From: Amoebophilaceae bacterium
Lineage (GTDB): Bacteria > Bacteroidota > Bacteroidia > Cytophagales > Amoebophilaceae
Direction of reading: 5' to 3'
Length of the DNA: 22,252 nt
NCBI GenBank assembly: GCA_025455725.1
Contig: JALOLY010000011.1
Coordinates: 1-22,252, forward strand
Below the pieces are notes generated by a model, which worked only from the letters and a program-made list of their open reading frames with translations, made no database searches and was not told the DNA's origin. This document shows positions 15,419-22,252 of the stretch, piece by piece; position 1 is the first letter of the stretch; every line of letters begins with the position of its first letter. The position numbers were made by a program, and so were the translations under genes.

Positions 15419-16537
15419 TTAACGGGCTATCAACCTAAACTTTCTCCCAGGAAGAAACTTGACGATTTTCTTAAGCTCAAGCTGCAAGAGGACAGCCGAT
15501 AACTGGTTAAGGGGTATCTGGGTTTGGTGACTCAATTGGTCGATATGTACTTCTCCTTGAAGCTTCCCAATAACTTGGGCCACACTTCTTTCAACCTCTG
15601 TGAGTTCCGAAATCCTGTCTAGTACATCCAGAATAGACTTTGAAATAGGCCTCTCCTCATCCCAGTGCATAGCATACGCAATATCAGCAGCACTGGTGAG
15701 CAGATGGGCCTGATGAGTCTTAATCAAGTGATGACAGCCAACAGAGTATGGCTCATAAATACTCCCAGAAACGGCAAAAACTTCCCTATTGTATGCATTA
15801 GCATATTGGGCAGTAATGAGAGCACCACTTCTTTTACCAGCTTCTACCACAATCGTTGCATCTGCCATGCCGGCAATAATACGATTGCGTGCGGCAAATT
15901 GATGCGCTGCTAGTTTAGTCCGGAGTGGATGTTCAGCTAAAAGCCCTCCTCGGGCCAACATTTCTTCCGCAACTCTTTTGTGGGCTGATGGATAAACAGT
16001 GTCCACTCCTCCGGCTACCACGGCCAAGGTAGGTAAGCCCACGGCTAGTGCCGTTTTATGTGCATGGATATCAACGCCATAAGCCAACCCACTTACAATC
16101 AACAAGGTATGGGCACTGAGCTCGCCAAGTAGTGTCTCCACCACTTTTTTGCCATAGTTGGTAGCATTTCTGGTCCCTACAATGCTCAGTACCTTCGCTG
16201 CGTTCAGGTCCACATCGCCCCGCAAGTAAAGCAAAGTTGGTGTACCATCAATATGCCTTAGGCGTTCTGGGTAGGCCTCCTCCCAGGGAGTCAGGATACG
16301 TATATTGGCCTTCTCATGGAGTGCTAAGAATTCGGTTGCTTGAGCATATGCATCGCCACTACGTATTGTTTGTGCTATGCATTGACTAACTCCTGGCACT
16401 TGGGTTAGCTCTCTGGGCATACTTTGAAAGATAGCTTGAGCTGAACCAAATCGTGCCATAAGCTTCTGCGCAAGTACATACCCTACTCCTCTAACTTGGC
16501 TAAGAGCTACTTGGTACAGCTTTTCTTCAACCTGCAT
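15419..16537 (-). CDS. dprA: DNA-processing protein DprA
   Basis: DprA binds single-stranded DNA and loads RecA, mainly on DNA taken up by transformation, and is also widely kept in non-competent bacteria. The 372-residue product (start ATG at 16537; a GTG at 16558 is also possible) has an N-terminal helix-hairpin-helix region and the Rossmann-like domain with SIVGTRNATNYGKK, SGLAYGVDIHAHKTA, GGVDTVYPSAHK and GKRSGALITAQYANA. It ends in a winged-helix domain (SELTEVERSVAQVIGKL onward). All motifs are intact. It lies 82 bp after murF and converges on thyA. No other competence gene is nearby. Confidence 0.95.
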   Translation of the reverse strand: MQVEEKLYQVALSQVRGVGYVLAQKLMARFGSAQAIFQSMPRELTQVPGVSQCIAQTIRSGDAYAQATEFLALHEKANIRILTPWEEAYPERLRHIDGTPTLLYLRGDVDLNAAKVLSIVGTRNATNYGKKVVETLLGELSAHTLLIVSGLAYGVDIHAHKTALAVGLPTLAVVAGGVDTVYPSAHKRVAEEMLARGGLLAEHPLRTKLAAHQFAARNRIIAGMADATIVVEAGKRSGALITAQYANAYNREVFAVSGSIYEPYSVGCHHLIKTHQAHLLTSAADIAYAMHWDEERPISKSILDVLDRISELTEVERSVAQVIGKLQGEVHIDQLSHQTQIPLNQLSAVLLQLELKKIVKFLPGRKFRLIAR

Positions 16538-16619
16538 AGCCGCTGTGTCTTTTACCACCGAGCATACCCATTGCTCCTTGAAGACAGAAGTGTATTGCGA
16601 AATTCTTGGCCAAATCCAA

Positions 16620-17921
16620 TTAATAAATGAATTCCACTAACGTCTCCAGCTGAAGAAACCGAGAACCTTTGATAAGAAAGTTAGTATCCTCAAACTTTTG
16701 CTGTTTCAGATAAGCTACTAACGACTCTTTGGCGAAGAAATAAAGGGCACTGGGATTGCTTTCTTTGGCGGCTTTCATATGTGGCCCACAAAGTAAAACA
16801 GACTTGTAAACGGCCTGCGTAGTCAATCTGCCTACTGCCTGATGGGCCTCTTCGGTCTCTTCACCTAGCTCGGCCATATCACCTATAATAAGTATCCGAT
16901 GCGTAGCAGGCATTAAATGAAAAGCATGGATAGCACCCCTGATCGACTCGAGATTGGCATTGTACGCATCCAAAAAAATAGTGTTGCTCCCTTTTTTAAT
17001 AACTTGTGAGCGGTTATTGCTGGGCCGATAGTTTCGGATAGCCTCGTTGGCATCGGTCTCATCTACTCCAAAATACTTGGCTACACACAGTGCAGCAGCA
17101 ATGTTGTAGAAGTGGTAGTGTCCCGATAAATGAGAAGTGACGATCTGTGCATTTTCGCTCTGATATACTACAAAAGGGCCTTCTCTGACTAGCCGACAGT
17201 GATAAAAATCACGCTGCTGAGGATACGTAATAACCTGAGTTAACTGCTTAGTGACACCCCCTAGGACAGAATCCATTGTATTGAGAAACACCACCCCATC
17301 ACGTCGAAACAAGTAATCATACAACTCACTTTTCCCTTTTATCACCCCCTCAAAACCACCAAATCCCTCAATATGTACATGCCCTATATTAGTAACCAAG
17401 CCATGAGTAGGCATAGCTATTTCACAGAGCCGTGCTATCTCCCCCACATGATTAGCACCCATTTCTACAATACCCACCTCTGTCTTGTCATCCATGGCCA
17501 ACACCGTCAACGGAACACCTATATGGTTATTCAAATTTCCCTTAGTAGCCGTGGTCATGTAACGCCTACACAATATCGCTTGCATGAGCTCCTTGGTAGT
17601 GGTTTTACCACTAGATCCCGTAATACCCAGCATAGGAATTTTGAGCTGCTTTCTATGGTACATCGCTAGCCCTTGTAAGGTTTCCAGTACGTTGTCGACA
17701 AGTACATAGCGACTATCTGCTTGATACCGAGTATCATCAATCACAACACAAGACGCCCCTCTTTCTAACGCTTGCTGTGCAAAGGTATGACCGTCGAATC
17801 GAAGTCCCCTGAGTGCAAAAAAAATTGCATGGGGAATCATATTCCTAGAATCAGTAGCAATATTTCTGTGGACAAGATATCTCTGATAGAGGCATGCGAT
17901 AGTGTCGAAAGAATACATCAT
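16620..17921 (-). CDS. murF: UDP-N-acetylmuramoyl-tripeptide--D-alanyl-D-alanine ligase
   Basis: MurF adds D-Ala-D-Ala to UDP-MurNAc-tripeptide, the last cytoplasmic step of the peptidoglycan precursor. The 433-residue product has the N-terminal Mur domain (NIATDSRNMIPHAIFFALRG), the ATP-binding P-loop GITGSSGKTTTKE from residue 99, the carbamylated-lysine region TKGNLNNHIGVPLTVLA, IVEMGANHVGEIA, and the C-terminal domain with RILIIGDMAELGEE. Two motifs deviate a little: DAYNANLES has Leu where Pro is usual, and GSRFLQLE replaces the common GSRxMxLE. The gene is single, not in a mur cluster, and starts divergently from hflX. Its retention with the M23 peptidase suggests that some peptidoglycan metabolism remains. 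Confidence 0.95.
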   Translation of the reverse strand: MMYSFDTIACLYQRYLVHRNIATDSRNMIPHAIFFALRGLRFDGHTFAQQALERGASCVVIDDTRYQADSRYVLVDNVLETLQGLAMYHRKQLKIPMLGITGSSGKTTTKELMQAILCRRYMTTATKGNLNNHIGVPLTVLAMDDKTEVGIVEMGANHVGEIARLCEIAMPTHGLVTNIGHVHIEGFGGFEGVIKGKSELYDYLFRRDGVVFLNTMDSVLGGVTKQLTQVITYPQQRDFYHCRLVREGPFVVYQSENAQIVTSHLSGHYHFYNIAAALCVAKYFGVDETDANEAIRNYRPSNNRSQVIKKGSNTIFLDAYNANLESIRGAIHAFHLMPATHRILIIGDMAELGEETEEAHQAVGRLTTQAVYKSVLLCGPHMKAAKESNPSALYFFAKESLVAYLKQQKFEDTNFLIKGSRFLQLETLVEFIY

Positions 17922-18048
17922 ATTGCTTGTGTGAGAGCGGTGCTTTGACTAAGATGCGCCAGTAGTTCTCGGAAAGGGCGTCGAGCAATAGGGTGCTCGG
18001 TCAAACGTGCCGACCCCAAGACGGCTCTTCCTTAATAACGTTTTCATC

Positions 18049-19251
18049 ATGGCACAATATATTGATACAGCACCTAAACAAGAAACAGCCGCCCTGGTTG
18101 CGGTGACCACGCCCCAGCAGTCTGGTACAAGAACTAAGGAACACGTGGAGGAGCTCGCCTTCTTGGCTTTCACGTTGGGGATTAAGACGCTCGATATTTT
18201 TACACAAAACCTCGCCACACCCAACGCGAAGACTGTTGTGGGTAAAGGGAAACTAGAAGAGATTGCATTTTTTGTCAAGGAACAGCAGGTAGATCTGGTT
18301 ATTTTTGATGATGAGCTTAGTCCTTCCCAAGTGCGTAACTTGGAGGGTGCCCTACACTGCAAGGTAATAGACAGGAATCTGCTGATTCTTAATATTTTTG
18401 CCATGCGGGCCAAGACCAATCAGGCAAAAACGCAAGTGGAGCTGGCGCAGTACAAATACGTATTGCCACGACTTACCAGAATGTGGGCGCACTTATCCAG
18501 ACAAAAGGGGGGTAGTGCGGGCATGAGGGGCCCTGGAAACAAAGAATTGGAAACAGACCGACGGATTGCACAAGATAGGATAGCGCACTTGCACAGGAAG
18601 CTAGAAGCCATAGAGCGTCAAAGTGTCACGCAACGCAAAACCAGAGCACGAATCACTAGAGTAGCCCTGGCAGGCTATACCAACGTGGGCAAGTCGACCC
18701 TGATGCGTGTACTATCCAAGTCAAACGTCCATGTCGAGGATAAACTCTTTGCTACCATAGACTCTACAGTGCGCAAAGTGGCAATCCATGGGATCCCCTT
18801 TTTGCTCACGGACACGGTAGGCTTCATTCGCAAGCTACCACACACCCTTGTTGAGTGTTTTAAGTCTACTCTAAACGAGATAAAGGAAGCAGATATTATT
18901 TTGCACGTGGTGGATATATCACATCCGGCTCATAGAGAACATATCGAGGTGGTGCAAAAAACACTACAAGAGATTGGTGTATTAGAAGTACCCACGATTC
19001 TAGTTTTCAACAAAATTGATCAGCTCAATACAAATGAAGGAACGAAAGAGGCCGCCGCAGAGGCAGCAAGCTTGCAGCAGACTTCTCTTCTTCAGAAGAA
19101 CGACTCCGCGGTATATATCTCGGCCCAACAACAGGAAAATATAGAGGTACTCAAGGAGGTGCTTTACCAGCAAGTATATCTGCAACACATGAAGATTTAC
19201 CCCAATTACTTGAAAGAAGAAGCCTACCAGGCTAACTTCGCGTTCTCTTAG
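18049..19251 (+). CDS. hflX: GTPase HflX
   Basis: HflX is a ribosome-associated GTPase that can split or rescue stalled 70S ribosomes under stress. The 400-residue product (start ATG at 18049, MAQYIDTAPK; a GTG frame from 18007 is less likely) has the HflX N-terminal domain with TVVGKGKLEEI and FDDELSPSQVRNLE, then the glycine-rich GGSAGMRGPGNKELETDRR. The G domain has G1 GYTNVGKS at 209-216, G3 DTVGF at 255-259, G4 NKID at 321-324 and G5 SA at about 358. The stop codon TAG overlaps the first two bases of tRNA-Arg, so the two are surely on one primary transcript unless the tRNA has its own promoter inside hflX. Confidence 0.96.
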   Translation: MAQYIDTAPKQETAALVAVTTPQQSGTRTKEHVEELAFLAFTLGIKTLDIFTQNLATPNAKTVVGKGKLEEIAFFVKEQQVDLVIFDDELSPSQVRNLEGALHCKVIDRNLLILNIFAMRAKTNQAKTQVELAQYKYVLPRLTRMWAHLSRQKGGSAGMRGPGNKELETDRRIAQDRIAHLHRKLEAIERQSVTQRKTRARITRVALAGYTNVGKSTLMRVLSKSNVHVEDKLFATIDSTVRKVAIHGIPFLLTDTVGFIRKLPHTLVECFKSTLNEIKEADIILHVVDISHPAHREHIEVVQKTLQEIGVLEVPTILVFNKIDQLNTNEGTKEAAAEAASLQQTSLLQKNDSAVYISAQQQENIEVLKEVLYQQVYLQHMKIYPNYLKEEAYQANFAFS

Positions 19252-19321
19252 CCTCGTAGTTCAACGGATAGAACGGAAGTTTCCTAAACTTTAGATGTAG
19301 GTTCGATTCCTGCCGAGGCTA
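19250..19321 (+). tRNA. tRNA-Arg, anticodon CCU
   Basis: The full cloverleaf can be drawn. The acceptor stem AGCCTCG/CGAGGCT has 7 pairs (19250-19256 with 19314-19320). The D-stem is GTTC/GAAC with loop AACGGATA. The anticodon stem is GAAGT/ACTTT, with loop TTCCTAA, anticodon CCT at 19283-19285 and A37. The variable loop is AGAT. The T-arm is GTAGG-TTCGATT-CCTGC, and A19321 is the discriminator. CCA is not encoded. It reads AGG codons. The first two bases are the last two of the hflX stop codon. Confidence 0.95.
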
Positions 19322-19329
19322 CTCAGATC

Positions 19330-19359
19330 ACTTGGCTTTCAAAGTATCTCCAGCCAAGT
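19330..19359. terminator. inverted repeat between the convergent tRNA-Arg and smr genes
   Basis: ACTTGGCT at 19330-19337 pairs perfectly with AGCCAAGT at 19352-19359 over a 14-nt loop. It lies 9 bp after tRNA-Arg and covers the last codons and stop of the convergent smr gene, so it could end transcription from either side. There is no T-run after either arm, so termination is only a guess. Confidence 0.35.
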
Positions 19360-19830
19360 TACCCCCTCCCCACCCAGGCAGGGATGCTTAGTGATGACGC
19401 GCTTGACCTGACTGTGGGATCCCAAGTACTTGCGTACGGCACTGCGAAGAGCGCCCGTTCCCTTTCCGTGAATGATTTTTAATTGCCCATGACCCAGTAG
19501 TACTGCTTTGTCGATCCAACGATCTACGGTATCTAGAGCACTGTTTACAGACATTCCATGAAGGTCTATCTCAGGATTAAAAGAAGAAAATACGTCAGCA
19601 GCTACATTCAAAAGGCGTATGGCTGGCTGGACGGTTCGAGCAGTACGCTGAGCTTTCGCAGTTAAGTGGACCTTTGCAAGCTTCTCAATGGGCATACTGA
19701 CCTCCATCGACTGAAAAATAACGGTTGCATACCTGCCAGTTATACTGACAATCTCCCCTACACATTCCTGGCCGCGCATACTCACGCTGTCTCCTTTCTT
19801 CAGTACATCTTGTCTCTCCATGTATAGCAT
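19339..19830 (-). CDS. free-standing MutS2 C-terminal fragment: KOW-like and Smr domains
   Basis: The 163-residue product corresponds to the end of MutS2. The first part (KKGDSVSMRGQECVGEIVSI, then IEKLAKV) is the KOW-like region that precedes the Smr domain in full MutS2. The Smr domain follows with its two hallmark motifs, DLHGMSVNSALDTVDRW and IIHGKGTGALRSAVRKYL. Smr domains cut or bind nucleic acid, and in MutS2 they act on recombination intermediates or on collided ribosomes and their mRNA. The MutS-like ATPase of some 600 residues is absent; the region upstream is a DUF4296 gene. The start ATG at 19830 shares its A with the DUF4296 stop (TAATG), so the two are translationally coupled. 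The frame is undamaged, so it may be a functional short protein rather than a pseudogene. Confidence 0.85.
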   Translation of the reverse strand: MLYMERQDVLKKGDSVSMRGQECVGEIVSITGRYATVIFQSMEVSMPIEKLAKVHLTAKAQRTARTVQPAIRLLNVAADVFSSFNPEIDLHGMSVNSALDTVDRWIDKAVLLGHGQLKIIHGKGTGALRSAVRKYLGSHSQVKRVITKHPCLGGEGVTWLEIL

Positions 19831-20162
19831 TATTCTATTCGTGCTTGCAATTCCTCAAGCTGCTTTATGACCTCTTCATATATATCTTGCATTATATCAA
19901 GATGAGAGAGATAATACTGATAGCTCTTTTTAAGGGTCTCTGGGCTTATATTGTGCGTTTTGTAAACCAGATCTGCATTTTCCTTGGCTAACCGACGGGC
20001 AATATCTCCATCATTGGCATAATACTGCGCCATGGCCCTAGATATTTCTAGGTCTACTAGTATGGAGACCATACGATCCCGGCTCAGCAATTCGGCAGGA
20101 GACTTCACGCGTACGCTGCTAAGCGTGCACAATAGAATACCAAGAGCTATCAAACGTCGCAT
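19830..20162 (-). CDS. DUF4296-family exported protein
   Basis: This 110-residue protein is of a Bacteroidota family with unknown function. It has a short N-terminal signal sequence (MRRLIALGILLCTLSSVRV). A Cys at position 12 is not in a good lipobox (Leu before it, where Gly, Ala or Ser is expected), so it is probably not a lipoprotein, although most relatives are. The conserved segments are LLSRDRMVSILVDLEISRAM and the C-terminal helical part ISPETLKKSYQYYLSHLDIM ending in a coiled coil. The gene overlaps the following smr gene by 1 nt, which suggests co-expression. Confidence 0.75.
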   Translation of the reverse strand: MRRLIALGILLCTLSSVRVKSPAELLSRDRMVSILVDLEISRAMAQYYANDGDIARRLAKENADLVYKTHNISPETLKKSYQYYLSHLDIMQDIYEEVIKQLEELQARIE

Positions 20163-20710
20163 ATAGTGCTCAAGGATGGTAACATGTAACGGACAAACCA
20201 GCGATGCTTTTCTATGCTATCGCTTGCACTTCTCTAAAAACCCAGGTCCTCCACACAATCCACCGCCCAACAAAAGTCCGACAAAGGCGATGTGGTACAG
20301 CAATACTCACACAACAGCATACCAACTCGATTTTATTTAAATACACACAACATCGAGTTTATCTAGCAAACAGGGGCTTCCCCCCACCAGTATCCAACAC
20401 CCCCTAGATGCAAGAACACGCAACAGAGACAGAAACGAGCCTCGTCTGTGTAAGCGTTTACACCTCGCCGCGGGGTAAAATAACTAAAATAAAAGTTGCT
20501 AAGCTAGTTAGAAGCTCACACAATGCGCTAAAAAGTGTTCATTACAACCGAGAACAACAAGCACTACAGAGAAGCAAAAATACCGTTACAAAAGACGGCA
20601 ACAAGCTTCGCGTAAATCTCGCTATTTTTACCTGCGGGCACGGGGTGTAACATGTTTGACCGCGCCAAAAGCGTCCTACAAGCAATAGCTCTTAGCACAG
20701 GCACCCATTT
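20163..20710. other. 548-bp divergent spacer with hairpins, no clear gene
   Basis: The region separates the divergent DUF4296 and DUF3822 genes and must hold promoters for both. A frame at 20408-20650 is open for 80 codons from an ATG, but its product has no domain and an odd composition (many Lys, Thr, Ser), so I treat it as chance. Around 20430-20480 there is a small cluster of inverted repeats. The best is GTGTAA-GCGT-TTACAC at 20448-20463, and ACGA-GCC-TCGT lies just before it. They could be an operator or part of a small RNA; I see no match to tmRNA, RNase P RNA or tRNA. Confidence 0.5.
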
Positions 20711-21613
20711 ATGGAAGATATCCTATCAGAAGAAAACTACCAGTGCCTCCTCGCCGTTCGGGACAAAACACTGAATATTACCACCCTACCTGAGTGTCAT
20801 TTGTCGATACATATAAGCGGTACGTGTTTCAAAGTGAGTTGTGTTAATCTCGTAACGACACAATGTATGCTACTAGAAGTGTACCGTTTGGCGTATGGGC
20901 ATGCTTATCAACGTGTTCGATCTATCGAACAACTGTATCAAGACCATCCTCTACTAGTTGCTAATAACTGGTCCGCTGTCACGCTGTGTATTGATAACCA
21001 GCAGTATACTTTGATTCCTCAACAGCTATTTCAAGAAAAAAACGGGGCTGATTACTTAGGTCTTGCATGTCCCATAAGCACAAATGAGATTAGACATTTC
21101 ACACATGTTTCTTTGAACGTAACAGTAGCCTTCGCCATGGATCCATGCCTCATAAACTGGTTTCAGGCAACCTATCATCAAGCAAGACTATACACCATAC
21201 ACCAGGCCAATGCACTCATAAAAAGTACGCATACTTATTTACAGCGTATCCGAGCAAGCACACTACCCATCGTACTAGTTTTTGTAGAAGAGAGGTATCT
21301 CTACATAACAGTCATGGGAAAAAGTATGTTATACTATTACAACAGGTTCCAATACACGCATAGCGATGAATGGTTACGATATATCCTGATTGTGATGCAT
21401 ACACTAAAACTCGATACAAGCTTACATACCGTTATTCTGGGAGGTAAGGTGACTAAGAGCGCACCGGCCTATAAGAAAGCGCGTAACTACATCAGGAAGC
21501 TTACCTTGATGGGCAGACCCCCCTATTTAAAATCTAGAAGTATTTTTTCAAAAGAGATGATGGGGAGCCACTTGGATGTACTGAGCACATATCTCTGTCA
21601 TCAAAATTTGTAG
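20711..21613 (+). CDS. DUF3822-family protein
   Basis: This 300-residue protein belongs to a Bacteroidota-specific family of unknown function. Family-like features are the early LSIHISGTCFKVSCVN strand pair, the middle part LPIVLVFVEERYLYITVMGK, the conserved YYNRFQYTHSDEWLRYILIV motif and the late VILGGKVTKSAPAYKKARNY. The overall pattern suggests a two-lobed fold, perhaps related to the actin/Hsp70 type. That is my reading of the strand pattern and is not proven. There is no signal peptide or membrane helix. The gene often sits near rsmD and coaD in this phylum; neither is seen here. Start ATG at 20711 is clear. Confidence 0.8.
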   Translation: MEDILSEENYQCLLAVRDKTLNITTLPECHLSIHISGTCFKVSCVNLVTTQCMLLEVYRLAYGHAYQRVRSIEQLYQDHPLLVANNWSAVTLCIDNQQYTLIPQQLFQEKNGADYLGLACPISTNEIRHFTHVSLNVTVAFAMDPCLINWFQATYHQARLYTIHQANALIKSTHTYLQRIRASTLPIVLVFVEERYLYITVMGKSMLYYYNRFQYTHSDEWLRYILIVMHTLKLDTSLHTVILGGKVTKSAPAYKKARNYIRKLTLMGRPPYLKSRSIFSKEMMGSHLDVLSTYLCHQNL

Positions 21614-22013
21614 AAATTTACGCGGAGGACTATACAAACCAAAGCATCTCGAGACCCTTACGTAAGAGGCGCAGCATTGCCACAGGGCTTCTTTAAAATC
21701 ATTTTTAGGCGTAATAGACGACCGTTCTTGGCTGAACGATACCCTTTTGTCTACTAAAATGTGACTTCCTGCAGGAGGTGTCACTTAATCAAGACAAGAG
21801 ATCACACGCTACCCATCATGTACATTGGCAGCGGTGGCACGTACCGCTAGGACTAAGGCTGTGTCTGTGGCTGCCAGGTAATGACGCTTGTGGCTATACT
21901 AGTAGTCCCTTAAGAAAGGTTACTATGTGTATTATACTAAGTTGAGGAGTGTTTTTGCGGGTTAATTTTCTTAAAAAGGGGTAGGAAAAAACGCAAGGGA
22001 ATAGTTGCTTGAG
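21614..22013. other. spacer after the DUF3822 gene, including the probable left end of an insertion sequence
   Basis: About 330 bp after the DUF3822 stop hold no recognisable gene; a minus-strand frame at 21548-21784 overlaps the DUF3822 gene and looks like chance. From about 21944 the sequence changes to a G/T-rich stretch (GAGGAGTGTTTTTGCGGG) that leads into the transposase, and this may be the left terminal inverted repeat. The right end is outside the window, so the boundary cannot be confirmed. Confidence 0.4.
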
Positions 22014-22252
22014 ATGAGCTCCTTGCAAAAAAATCGTACGCATAGGTGGGGTCACTCACCTCATCAATCACAAACCGATCTGCTTAAAAGCCTACTCTCC
22101 AAGCAGCTCAATCCGCAACGCCCCCTCTACGTGTTAGGACATGTCATCCCCTTGAAACAGCTAGAAGAGCATTTTGCTCCTCTCTATGGGCGTGTGGGTT
22201 GACCGAGTCATCCTCTCAGAAAGATGAGTGCCCTTTTGATGCTCAAATACCT
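22014..22252 (+). pseudogene. IS5-like transposase N-terminus (DUF772 type), interrupted by an in-frame TGA, truncated by the window edge
   Basis: The product from the ATG at 22014 opens MSSLQKNRTHRWGHSPHQSQ and carries the DUF772-like motif LSKQLNPQRPLYVLGHVIPL followed by EEHFAPLYGRVG. A TGA at 22200-22202 then ends the frame. The same frame continues after the stop with PSHPLRKMSALLMLKY, which is the usual continuation (G-R-P-S-x-P-I/L-R). The stop therefore sits where most relatives have Arg, and a CGA to TGA change explains it. TGA is the normal stop of several genes here (alaS, the M23 gene and the MerR gene), so it is not a recoded sense codon. The catalytic DDE domain lies beyond the window. 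Confidence 0.8.

Noticed and set aside
17949..18419. 156-codon minus-strand frame
   Set aside because: It is antisense to hflX, has a Ser- and Cys-rich product without domain, and hflX is certain on the other strand.
20408..20650. 80-codon plus-strand frame in the DUF4296-DUF3822 gap
   Set aside because: There is no domain, an odd composition and no sign of translation signals; hairpins inside suggest noncoding DNA.
22200..22202. TGA as a sense codon (recoding) in the transposase
   Set aside because: TGA ends alaS, the M23 gene and the MerR gene in this window at their expected lengths, so the standard bacterial code applies.

Overview
The window looks like a chromosomal segment of a Bacteroidota bacterium with a reduced, partly decaying genome. 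Lineage markers are a DUF3822 protein, a DUF4296 exported protein, an M23 peptidase with the typical MAQIKYYYDTETC opening, a very short MerR-type regulator next to alaS, and an 80-residue AtpC without the C-terminal helical domain. Several 400-800 bp spacers hold no recognisable gene, one transposase is interrupted by a stop codon, a MutS2 protein is reduced to its C-terminal end, and atpC stands without atpD. Together these suggest an intracellular symbiont, for example of the Amoebophilus/Cardinium group. That placement is inferred from gene content only, not from any alignment.

Layout. (1) 1-5484, minus strand: alaS, gatB, mscS and the start of an unknown gene that runs off the left edge. 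alaS and gatB overlap by 4 nt and gatB is followed closely by mscS, so this looks like one operon. (2) 5619-7589, plus strand: an M23 peptidase, about 640 bp without a clear gene (possible structured RNA plus a weak membrane-protein ORF), then a MerR-like regulator. (3) 8000-11227, minus strand: the classical thrS-infC-rpmI-rplT translation operon; infC apparently starts at a non-canonical AUC codon. (4) 11228-12044: 817 bp with no gene, containing two inverted repeats. (5) 12045-14004, minus strand: orphan atpC and an MlaF/MlaE-type lipid ABC transporter pair. (6) 14138-15337, plus strand: MmcQ/YjbR protein and thyA. (7) 15419-17921, minus strand: murF then dprA. (8) 18049-19321, plus strand: hflX, whose stop codon overlaps tRNA-Arg(CCU). 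(9) 19339-20162, minus strand: DUF4296 protein and the MutS2 Smr remnant. (10) 20711-21613, plus strand: DUF3822 protein. (11) About 21940 to the end: left part of an IS5-like insertion sequence with a nonsense mutation.

Most genes are housekeeping: two aminoacyl-tRNA synthetases, a tRNA amidotransferase subunit, IF3, L35, L20, a ribosome-associated GTPase and tRNA-Arg (translation); ThyA and DprA (DNA metabolism and recombination); MurF, the M23 peptidase, MlaEF and MscS (cell envelope). I found no CRISPR array, toxin-antitoxin pair, phage module or defence island. The most noteworthy points are the infC start codon, the free-standing Smr protein, the isolated atpC, the possible RNA at 6592-6905, and the unknown gene with hexapeptide repeats at the left edge.
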